From: Bacteroidaceae bacterium
Lineage (GTDB): Bacteria > Bacteroidota > Bacteroidia > Bacteroidales > Bacteroidaceae
NCBI GenBank assembly: GCA_017416735.1
Contig: JAFQBF010000074.1
Span: forward strand, 1 to 33,537
DNA length: 33,537 bases
Direction of reading: 5' to 3'
In this document: positions 1 through 7,102 of the stretch, piece after piece
Numbering within the stretch: position 1 is the first letter of the stretch
Layout: the number at the start of each line of letters is the position of its first letter
Notes under the pieces: model-generated
Databases searched by the model: none
What the model was told of the DNA's origin: nothing
Seen by the model: the letters and a program-made list of their open reading frames with translations, nothing else
Made by a program: the position numbers and the translations under genes

Positions 1-291
1 TTGGTCTTCAGAGTTGCGTTCCAAACTCTTGCGATACACCTTCTTATAGATGGCAGAAGTCAGTCCCGAACAGTCTACCCCTCGTTTGGTGGTTCCACCT
101 CCGCGATAGGGTACTCCCAACCAATTGGATGATTCTACATAAAGGGCGTGGTTGTCCTTCATGTCGATGTCGATCCCTAGGCGGATGGAGGCTCTTGCCA
201 ACTCCTGATAGTCGTATCGGGGAGCGACGGTGCGGCAACTTCCGAGTAGGAGTGCCAAGGTACATAGAATCAGCCAATGGAATCTTTTCAT
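1..291 (-). CDS. NlpC/P60 family lipoprotein (3' end outside window)
   Basis: The reading frame starts at 291 and stays open to the window edge, giving the first 97 residues. The N-terminus is a lipoprotein signal: basic start, hydrophobic stretch, then lipobox LLGSC with the lipidated Cys at about residue 19. After a short linker comes NWLGVPYRGGGTTKRGVDCSG, cited here only for its key features: the YRxGG segment and the DCSG motif whose Cys74 is the catalytic cysteine of NlpC/P60 cell-wall peptidases. The catalytic His lies beyond the edge. The product would be a membrane-anchored peptidoglycan endopeptidase facing the periplasm. Its start overlaps the stop of the ABC ATPase by 4 bases (ATGA), so it is translationally coupled as the last visible gene of the M16-DUF5687-ABC set. 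Family assignment is firm; substrate is unknown. Confidence 0.85.
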   Translation of the reverse strand, partial: MKRFHWLILCTLALLLGSCRTVAPRYDYQELARASIRLGIDIDMKDNHALYVESSNWLGVPYRGGGTTKRGVDCSGLTSAIYKKVYRKSLERNSEDQ

Positions 292-1001
292 TCTATCACA
301 TTCACATTAAAGTAGTCTTCCAATTCCTTTTCGGCCGAGCCATCGCAGTTGTCGATGTCACGGATGATGTGACCATGCTCCATCAAGGCGATGCGGGGAC
401 AGACATCCACCGTATGATTCAAGTTGTGGCTTGAAACGAGGATGGTGGCACCGGTTTGCTGATTGTATTCCTTCAGCAAATGCTTGATGATGGATTGTGA
501 ACTTGGGTCGAGGAAGTTGAAAGGCTCGTCGAGAATCAACACCTGAGGCTGATGGAGGAGGGCAGAGATGATGCCAATCTTCTGCTTGTTGCCTGCCGAA
601 TAGTCACGGATAAGCTTCTTGTGACCGATGACTTCGCCGTTCATGAAGCGTTCGAACTGGGCGACACGTTCATCCACCTCTTCCTTCTTCATGCCATACA
701 TCTTGCCCACGAAGTAGAAGTATTCTTCCGGGGTGAGGTAATCAATCAGGAAACCATCGTCGATGAAAGCACCGGTATGCGCTTTCCAGTCTTCGTTTTG
801 GCAGACATTGTTCTCGCCGATATGCACGTTTCCGTTGTCGGCTTGCAACAAGTCGAGCATCAAGCGGAAGAGGGTGGTCTTACCGGCACCATTGTTTCCC
901 ACCAAGCCAAGCATATCTCCGCTATGGATGGTGTACGTATCTATATCAACGGCTACTTTTTCGCCGAAGTTCTTTCTAAGTTGTTCTATCTTTATTTCCA
1001 T
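288..1001 (-). CDS. ABC transporter ATP-binding protein
   Basis: A 237-residue single nucleotide-binding domain. Visible motifs in order are Walker A GNNGAGKT (35-42), a divergent signature YSAGNKQK (about 134-141, in place of LSGGQ), Walker B VLILDEP (154-160), and a switch histidine in SSHNL near residue 192. There are no membrane segments, so it needs a partner; the adjacent upstream gene encodes a polytopic DUF5687 protein, the usual partner of this ATPase type in Bacteroidetes. The two genes are separated only by 32 bases filled by a tandem heptamer array. The downstream lipoprotein gene overlaps by 4 bases. The transported substrate cannot be inferred. The ATG at 999-1001 fits the family length, and no Shine-Dalgarno is seen. 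Confidence 0.9.
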   Translation of the reverse strand: MEIKIEQLRKNFGEKVAVDIDTYTIHSGDMLGLVGNNGAGKTTLFRLMLDLLQADNGNVHIGENNVCQNEDWKAHTGAFIDDGFLIDYLTPEEYFYFVGKMYGMKKEEVDERVAQFERFMNGEVIGHKKLIRDYSAGNKQKIGIISALLHQPQVLILDEPFNFLDPSSQSIIKHLLKEYNQQTGATILVSSHNLNHTVDVCPRIALMEHGHIIRDIDNCDGSAEKELEDYFNVNVIE

Positions 1002-1002
1002 A

Positions 1003-1037
1003 AACTCATAACTTATAACTCATGACTCATAACTCAT
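1003..1037 (-). repeat. Tandem heptamer array, five units of AACTCAT (ATGAGTT on the gene strand)
   Basis: Five contiguous 7-base units are read on the plus strand: AACTCAT, AACTTAT, AACTCAT, GACTCAT, AACTCAT. The array fills the whole gap between the stop of the DUF5687 gene and the start codon of the ABC ATPase, and its last unit contains the stop codon (1034-1036). On the coding strand each unit except one carries ATGA. Confidence 0.9.
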
Positions 1038-2524
1038 CGTGATGCACGGAATTCTTCCATATTCTTATATCTGCGCTTCATAAACCGCTTGTAGATGTTC
1101 TTGATCCAAAGGTTGTGTGTGGCAATGAAGCCAAGGCCGATGACAATCAAGATGATGTGTGCCACTTCTTCCGGAAGGAGAGCGGACAGCAATTTGTCGA
1201 TAAGCAACGGAAGCATAAATGCGCACCCGGTAATCAATCCTTGAATCCAGTTACTGCTCTTGTTGCTCTTCATCAGGTTGGCATTGAGTGGGAGGGTGCG
1301 GGTGTTGTACACCGCCAATTGCAACAACATAAAGAAGACAAAACCTGCCACAAATATCAGATAGGCAACGGCCGTCAAGAGCGTAATCTTGCCTTTCGCT
1401 ATCGGGAAGAACATGATAAGGAAGGGCACCAAGATAATCAAGGTTGTCAAATAATACTTGGCACGAAGCAAATTGAAAATGGATTCCTTGCGGCTCATCA
1501 GCCCGTCGATGTAGTTACCTTCGAAGCACATCACTTGTCCCAATGTCATGATAGGCAATATGGCATAATTGTACAAGCAGATGAAACTTGTCATGTAAGA
1601 ACCATCGTACACATCTGTAAAGGCTAAAGCGAAAGAGAAACCCAACATCACGATGATACCCATGCGAAATTGTGTCTTCACTGTCTTGTTACGGGTAATC
1701 AATTTGATTTCCAATCGGATGTATTCGCCTACCTCGCCATACTTGTCCAGGAACTTGTATTCGGATACCCGCTTGATTTTCGTGTCTTCTTTCTTGGAGA
1801 GTTCATTGTAAATCATCCGTTGCTGAAGTTTCAGGTTGATGAGGAACATCACACCGATGCAGGCAAGGACGAACAAGAAACTCAACGGATTACCCTCGAT
1901 AAATCCTTCACCCAAATCCATTGTGAAACGACTGATGGGCAGGCCATCCAATAGGAACTCGGCTGCTCCCAAGGCACCGAAGATAGCCGTTGGCAACAAT
2001 AACCAAAGGGTCTTCTCGCCCAATAGCAACTTACAAAGCAAGTACCAGTAGTTGTTGAAGACAAATATCAGCCAAATGCCTATTAAATATAAGAACATTC
2101 CGCCGAATCCATAGAAACGGATGACGGTAAGGAAAGCAAAGGGAACATACACAAAGAACCAGATGAAATTGTATCCGTCCAATCCCGATTTCAAGAGGAG
2201 TAGGCTAATCAGCTTTTTCCGCTTGACGGGCATCAGGAGGTAAGGCTTGATTTCCTGCGATACGGAAGGCTGTGCCATAAAACGCATCAGGAAGTCGCCG
2301 GCCATCACATAGAGGATACCCTGGTTCATAATGTGGTAAGGTTCCATATTCGGCACCAAGCCCTCAAACATAAAGGGGAGCGACACCCCTAAGAACAGGA
2401 ATATCGCAGCCCAATATACAATCATAAAATACATCAGGAACTTGGCGAAGCGGTTCGTGTCGAATGCCGGATTCCGCTTCTCCGCCAGTTTCTGATTCTG
2501 TTTGATTATCTTGTAGAGATTCAT
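1034..2524 (-). CDS. DUF5687 family membrane protein, probable ABC transporter permease
   Basis: A 496-residue polytopic membrane protein with about eleven or twelve hydrophobic segments (for example near residues 30-50, 120-135, 143-170, 175-190 and 215-230, and six in the C-terminal half). Two charged cytoplasmic-type stretches (around KRKKL near 100 and KKEDTKIKR near 245) separate the groups. The N-terminal MNLYKIIKQNQKL style and overall layout match the Bacteroidetes DUF5687 family, which is normally encoded beside a lone ABC ATPase. It lies between the M16 peptidase gene, with which it overlaps by 4 bases (ATGA), and the ATPase gene, so permease plus ATPase is the natural reading. Function of the family is not experimentally settled; the transport role is inferred from context. 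Confidence 0.85.
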   Translation of the reverse strand: MNLYKIIKQNQKLAEKRNPAFDTNRFAKFLMYFMIVYWAAIFLFLGVSLPFMFEGLVPNMEPYHIMNQGILYVMAGDFLMRFMAQPSVSQEIKPYLLMPVKRKKLISLLLLKSGLDGYNFIWFFVYVPFAFLTVIRFYGFGGMFLYLIGIWLIFVFNNYWYLLCKLLLGEKTLWLLLPTAIFGALGAAEFLLDGLPISRFTMDLGEGFIEGNPLSFLFVLACIGVMFLINLKLQQRMIYNELSKKEDTKIKRVSEYKFLDKYGEVGEYIRLEIKLITRNKTVKTQFRMGIIVMLGFSFALAFTDVYDGSYMTSFICLYNYAILPIMTLGQVMCFEGNYIDGLMSRKESIFNLLRAKYYLTTLIILVPFLIMFFPIAKGKITLLTAVAYLIFVAGFVFFMLLQLAVYNTRTLPLNANLMKSNKSSNWIQGLITGCAFMLPLLIDKLLSALLPEEVAHIILIVIGLGFIATHNLWIKNIYKRFMKRRYKNMEEFRASR

Positions 2525-5343
2525 TTTGTTCCTTCAGCCGTCATAGTTATTTCGACAATGTTGCCTTGGCCGAGCAAAGCCTTGGTGAAGTTCTTCACGT
2601 CTTCCCCGGTCAGCTCGTTCACCAACTTTTCGTAATCAGTATTCATATCGGTATTGTTCCAATAGTAGCTGTCTAATTGGCCTAACCAATAACTGTTTTC
2701 TTTACTGTTCTCGATGTGCTTCTTTAACAAGAATTCCTTCACCTTGGCCAAATGTTCCGGGCGTGGACCTTCTTGTGCGACCTTTTGAAGTTCGGTCATC
2801 ACAATCTGCTCCATCTTTTCACGCTTGGCGGGGTCGGTGTCGAAATAAATCTGGAAGATGGCTTCGTCTTTCGGATAGTTTATTTGTCCCACTGTTCCTA
2901 CGCCGTATGATGCACCTTCCTTCTCACGGATGGTTTCAGTATATACCATATCCATTGTCTGGGAAAGTATGGTCATCAACAAGCTGTTCTTCAAGTTTAA
3001 TGGGCAGTTACCCGAGATGATGTTCAGCACGGTTGCCTTCGGAGTTTCCATTTTCTTTTCGAATACGTTCTTGCGGATACCCTTCTGGATGTCTAACTTG
3101 ATGTCCTTGAAGTTTTCTTTTCGGTTGATGGTCGGCAAACCTCCGAGGTAAGTTTCAATCAGCGGCTTGGCTTCTTCCAAATTGATGTTGCCTACGAACA
3201 AGAATGTAAAGTCACCGGCTTCCTTGAAACGGTCCTTGTACATTTCCATAATGCGGTTGTAGTCGATTTGGTCAATCATTTCAGCTTTCACACGCATAGC
3301 CATCGGGTGGTTGCCATACATTTCCTTGTTTAAGGTGTCAACCAATGCGATGGACGGGTCTGCTTCTTGATTGGCCAATGATGCCTTGGTGCGTTGCTTG
3401 AACGATTCGAAGGCGGCATTGTCCATACGAGGAGCCGTGAAAGTCAAATAAACCAACTGCATCAATGTTTCCAAGTCTTTCGGTGAGCAGCTGCCGTTCA
3501 CTCTTTCGGTCAAGCCATTGACGGATGCACTGATGCTTGCTTTCTTTCCTGCCAATACTTTTTCCAAATCCACATTGCTGAAGTTGCCTAAACCGCCGAG
3601 GCCGGCTACAGAGTTCAGCATCTTCACTTGGAGGGCTTCACCTGTTCCGAAGATGGAAGTACCACCTGGGCTAAATGCACTCATACGGATTTCATCGGCC
3701 TTGAAGTCGGTATTCTTCACCACTACACGTACACCGTTCGAGAGGGTAAGGACAGTCGATCCGAACGCACCTTCTTCGGTTTTCACAATCTTGCCGGCCT
3801 TCGGAGTTTCCTTCATCAAAGGTTCATCCGATACCTTGTCCACGTAGGCAGTGATTTCTTCTGCCTTGGTTTTGTTCAGTACGTCCAAGATTTCGGCTTC
3901 GGTAGGATAAACCATACCTTCCTTGTCGGGGCCGAAGATGTTGATAACGATGTTTTCATCGGTAATCAGCTGCGGGAGGATGCTGTTGATGGCTTCTACC
4001 GGTATGTTCGGGGCCTGCTGATTCATCAATGTATATTCCATTTCGATACCCGGTATCGGCTCGTTGTCGATGAAATGACGGATGTATTCCTGTACATACT
4101 GGGCGTTTCTCACTTTTTCGCGCTCGTTGTATGCCGATTCCAAGGCACGCAAGTAGTCAGCCTTGGCACGGGCATATTCTGAAGCGGTGAATCCGAACTT
4201 GCGGGCACGTTCGATTTCACGAACCAATGCAGCGATAGCGGTCGGGATGCCGTCTTCCTTGCTCACGGCGATACCGGCAAAGGCCTGTGTCGTTTTTGCC
4301 AACAAGAAATCTGTATCTTCGGTCACAGCCATAATGTATGGAGGATTGGCATTCTGACGAAGTTCGTCCAGGCGTGCATTCAGCATCTGCGAAATCATAG
4401 AGAACATATAGTTCTGTACCAAATAGCCGATGTTGCCCTTCACTTCGTTCGGGGTGGCCGGATGCTTGTGCCAGATATAAATCATCGTTGATGGCTGTTC
4501 CTTATCCTTGGCGATGGTGATAATCGGTTCCTTGTTGTCGGGCACCTTTTCATACACACGTTCGGCGGCGTTGGCTGGCATTTCAATCGGGGAGAAGATT
4601 TCCTTGATTTTGGCTTCTACCTTGTCCACGTCCACGTCACCTACCACTACGATGCCTTGTTGGTCGGGACGATACCACTTTTCGTAATAGTCGCGGAGAG
4701 CCTGATACGGGAAGTTGTCAATCACTTCGATGGTACCGATAGGCAAGCGATGGCCATACTTGCTTCCTTCAAATGTCTTCGGGAGCACTTGTTCGTACAT
4801 ACGCATCATCGCACCTTGGCCTTGACGCCATTCTTCGTGGATGACACCCCGTTCGTTGTCTATTTCCTTTGGGTCGAGGGTCAGGTCATTGGCCCAGTCG
4901 TGGAGGATGAGGAGACAAGAATCCACGATACCGTCGCGGATAACCGGTACGTTGGCAATGTTATAAACCGTTTCATCGATGCTGGTATAAGCGTTCAGGT
5001 TTTCACCGAAACGTACACCGATGCTTTCCAGATAATTGGTTAGGGTCTTGCCCGGAAAGTTGTTGGTGCCGTTGAAGCACATATGTTCTAGGAAGTGAGC
5101 CAAGCCTCGCTGGTTTTCTTCTTCGAGGATGGAGCCCACCTTCTGTGCGATATAGAAATCGGCACGGTCTTCGGGCAATTCATTGTGTCGGATGTAGTAT
5201 GTCAATCCGTTTTCCAATTTACCGATGCGGACATTAGGATCTGTCGGGATAGGAGGCATCTGCGGCTGTTGCTGAGCCGATGCCGATACAGCGCTACCCA
5301 ATATGAGAAGGACTGTGAAGAGTTTTTTTAATAAACTTGTCAT
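2521..5343 (-). CDS. M16 family zinc metallopeptidase (pitrilysin/insulinase-like)
   Basis: A 940-residue protein with an N-terminal signal peptide (hydrophobic core about 7-20, cleavage likely after ASA near 23), so exported to the periplasm. The inverted zinc motif HxxEH is HFLEH at 83-87, and the third zinc ligand, expected 77 residues later, is Glu164 in NERG. Length corresponds to two M16 peptidase units in tandem (active N-terminal half, inactive C-terminal half beginning near residue 530), as in pitrilysin-type enzymes. It cleaves peptides in the periplasm; the natural substrate is unknown. It is the first gene of the coupled set M16, DUF5687, ABC ATPase, NlpC lipoprotein, which suggests an envelope peptide-handling function. 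No TAnnTTTG promoter is evident just upstream, where a palindromic repeat lies. Confidence 0.92.
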   Translation of the reverse strand: MTSLLKKLFTVLLILGSAVSASAQQQPQMPPIPTDPNVRIGKLENGLTYYIRHNELPEDRADFYIAQKVGSILEEENQRGLAHFLEHMCFNGTNNFPGKTLTNYLESIGVRFGENLNAYTSIDETVYNIANVPVIRDGIVDSCLLILHDWANDLTLDPKEIDNERGVIHEEWRQGQGAMMRMYEQVLPKTFEGSKYGHRLPIGTIEVIDNFPYQALRDYYEKWYRPDQQGIVVVGDVDVDKVEAKIKEIFSPIEMPANAAERVYEKVPDNKEPIITIAKDKEQPSTMIYIWHKHPATPNEVKGNIGYLVQNYMFSMISQMLNARLDELRQNANPPYIMAVTEDTDFLLAKTTQAFAGIAVSKEDGIPTAIAALVREIERARKFGFTASEYARAKADYLRALESAYNEREKVRNAQYVQEYIRHFIDNEPIPGIEMEYTLMNQQAPNIPVEAINSILPQLITDENIVINIFGPDKEGMVYPTEAEILDVLNKTKAEEITAYVDKVSDEPLMKETPKAGKIVKTEEGAFGSTVLTLSNGVRVVVKNTDFKADEIRMSAFSPGGTSIFGTGEALQVKMLNSVAGLGGLGNFSNVDLEKVLAGKKASISASVNGLTERVNGSCSPKDLETLMQLVYLTFTAPRMDNAAFESFKQRTKASLANQEADPSIALVDTLNKEMYGNHPMAMRVKAEMIDQIDYNRIMEMYKDRFKEAGDFTFLFVGNINLEEAKPLIETYLGGLPTINRKENFKDIKLDIQKGIRKNVFEKKMETPKATVLNIISGNCPLNLKNSLLMTILSQTMDMVYTETIREKEGASYGVGTVGQINYPKDEAIFQIYFDTDPAKREKMEQIVMTELQKVAQEGPRPEHLAKVKEFLLKKHIENSKENSYWLGQLDSYYWNNTDMNTDYEKLVNELTGEDVKNFTKALLGQGNIVEITMTAEGTK

Positions 5344-5406
5344 AGTGTTGTGGGTTTAAAAGATTATTTGCTTTTGTCATTTTTCGGACAGAGTCCTCAA
5401 CAACTC

Positions 5407-5485
5407 GTCAGACGACCGAAGGGAGGAAGAATCTCGGTAGCATAAGGTGGATGTTACCGAGATCCTTCGCTTCGCTCTGGATGAC
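5407..5485. repeat. Palindromic intergenic repeat, copy 1
   Basis: A hairpin-forming element lies between trxB and the M16 gene. The inner stem pairs AGAATCTCGGTA with TACCGAGATCCT around a 15-base loop (one mismatch). The outer arms are of two kinds: GTCAGACGACCGAAGGGAGG on one side and CTTCGCTTCGCTCTGGATGAC-like sequence on the other. The reverse complement has the same layout as the copy at 10878-10967. Confidence 0.85.
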
Positions 5486-5498
5486 AATAATGATTCAA

Positions 5499-6446
5499 TT
5501 ACAGCAATCCGTTGGCCGAGAGGAAGCGTTCTGCCTCGATGGCAGCCTTGCAACCGCTACCGGCAGCAGTGATGGCTTGGCGATAGTGCGGGTCGGCCAC
5601 GTCGCCGGCGGCAAATACGCCCGGCACACGAGTACGGGGACTTGCACCTTCGGTGATGATATAACCCACTTCATCTGTCTCAATCCACGGCTTGAATACA
5701 TCCGAGTTCGGTTTGTGGCCGATGGCCAGGAAGAATCCGTCGATGGCCAGGTCGTAGTAACTTTCATCAGCTTCGCCTTTACGCTTCACCAAATGAACGC
5801 CTTCCACGCCATTGTCGCCGAACAAGCCTACGGCATTGTGTTCGAACAATACCTGAATCTTCGGGTGATTCAACACGCGGTCTTGCATAATCTGTGATGC
5901 ACGGAGGTAGGGCTTGCGGACAATCAGATAAACCTGCTTGGCCAAACCTGCCAAGTAAACCGCTTCTTCGCAGGCTGTATCACCACCGCCCACTACGGCT
6001 ACCACCTTCTTGCGGTAGAAGAAACCGTCGCAAGTGGCACAGGCACTGACACCCATACCGGCATATTTCTTTTCGTCATCCAAGCCGAGGTACTTGGCCG
6101 ATGCACCGGTCGAGATGATCACTGTCTCAGCTTCGATTTCCTTTTCATCGTCGATGGTCAGCTTGTATGGACGCTCGCTGAAATCCACCTTGGTGATGAT
6201 ACCTGTACGGATTTCTACACCGAAGCGCTCTGCTTGTGCACGGAGGTCGTCCATCAGCTGTGTACCGCTGATGCCTTCGGGATAGCCCGGGAAGTTTTCC
6301 ACTTCAGTGGTGATGGTCAGCTGTCCACCCGGCTGGATGCCTTCATACAGCACGGGGCTGATGTTTGCACGACCTGTATAAATGGCGGCTGTGTAGCCTG
6401 CAGGGCCTGAACCGATAATCAGGCATTTTACTCTTTCTGTACTCAT
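5499..6446 (-). CDS. trxB: Thioredoxin-disulfide reductase
   Basis: A 315-residue flavoprotein that uses NADPH to reduce thioredoxin in the cytoplasm. The FAD-binding motif GSGPAGY is at 12-18, the redox-active disulfide CATC at 136-139 followed by DGFF, the NADPH-binding GGGDTACEEA near 155-164, and the C-terminal FAD motif AAGDVAD near 283. Length and motif spacing match bacterial low-molecular-weight TrxB. It follows the LolA-like gene by 21 bases in the ftsK-lolA-trxB run, so it is probably co-transcribed with them. The start ATG is fixed by the family N-terminus; no conventional Shine-Dalgarno is seen. Confidence 0.97.
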   Translation of the reverse strand: MSTERVKCLIIGSGPAGYTAAIYTGRANISPVLYEGIQPGGQLTITTEVENFPGYPEGISGTQLMDDLRAQAERFGVEIRTGIITKVDFSERPYKLTIDDEKEIEAETVIISTGASAKYLGLDDEKKYAGMGVSACATCDGFFYRKKVVAVVGGGDTACEEAVYLAGLAKQVYLIVRKPYLRASQIMQDRVLNHPKIQVLFEHNAVGLFGDNGVEGVHLVKRKGEADESYYDLAIDGFFLAIGHKPNSDVFKPWIETDEVGYIITEGASPRTRVPGVFAAGDVADPHYRQAITAAGSGCKAAIEAERFLSANGLL

Positions 6447-6467
6447 AGTGTTATTCTTTTTTTAAGT

Positions 6468-7076
6468 TTATCTCATATCAATAATCTCCACATTCGGGTA
6501 GAGGGACTTGTTGAAGCGGAATATGCCGTCTTCCAGGCCTTGGTCGGTCTTATAGGAAATGACGCTGATTTCGCTCAAGGTTCGTCCGTCCTGTTCTATC
6601 TTCATCGCCAGCGGCTGATGCTTTTGTGAGATGAACACGCGGATGACTTCCCGGTTTCCTGAATGTTTGGGTGTCAGGACAATTTCGTGTCCCTTTACCC
6701 CGTTTCTCGTCTGGCTGCCTTTGTATGTATAGTCGAAGTCCGTTTTGTACCTTAATAATATAAGGTAAGGGTTGATGGCTTGCAATTCCTCCGGAGTGGG
6801 GTGGCTGATGTTCACCTCTTCGGTTTCTGCCACATAGCTCCATTGGGTTTCTCCGTCATACCAGCTTTGTATGCTTCCGTTGTTCAGGTAGAATTTCTCA
6901 CCTTTCAGCAACAGGAATCCGTTTTCTGTCCCCCCGAAATCGGCACGGATGCCGCTGCTTTCGCGGAGTTCTTCCAATACTTTGTCCAGTATCTCTTCCG
7001 TTTTCTTGTCGGTTTGTGCACCGAGGCAGTAGGGGAGGAGTGCCAGCATCCATAAGGTCAATAGTTTCTTCATCAT
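6468..7076 (-). CDS. LolA-like outer-membrane lipoprotein carrier protein
   Basis: About 202 residues. The N-terminus MMKKLLTLWMLALL followed by a cut after LGA-Q gives a Sec signal peptide, so the protein is periplasmic. The body matches the LolA-like fold: an amphipathic N-terminal helix, a beta-rich core with the segment GSIQSWYDGETQW, the SHPTPEELQAINPY segment, and a C-terminal ISYKTDQGLEDGIFRF stretch. LolA carries lipoproteins from the LolCDE exporter to the outer membrane; Bacteroidetes proteins of this class are called LolA by fold and context. An upstream in-frame ATG (7154) lies inside ftsK and would precede the signal peptide, so I chose 7076 (7073 also possible). It sits 26 bases after ftsK and 21 before trxB. 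Confidence 0.85.
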   Translation of the reverse strand: MMKKLLTLWMLALLPYCLGAQTDKKTEEILDKVLEELRESSGIRADFGGTENGFLLLKGEKFYLNNGSIQSWYDGETQWSYVAETEEVNISHPTPEELQAINPYLILLRYKTDFDYTYKGSQTRNGVKGHEIVLTPKHSGNREVIRVFISQKHQPLAMKIEQDGRTLSEISVISYKTDQGLEDGIFRFNKSLYPNVEIIDMR

Positions 7077-7102
7077 CAGTCTTTGTTTTTGTTGTTGGTC
7101 AA

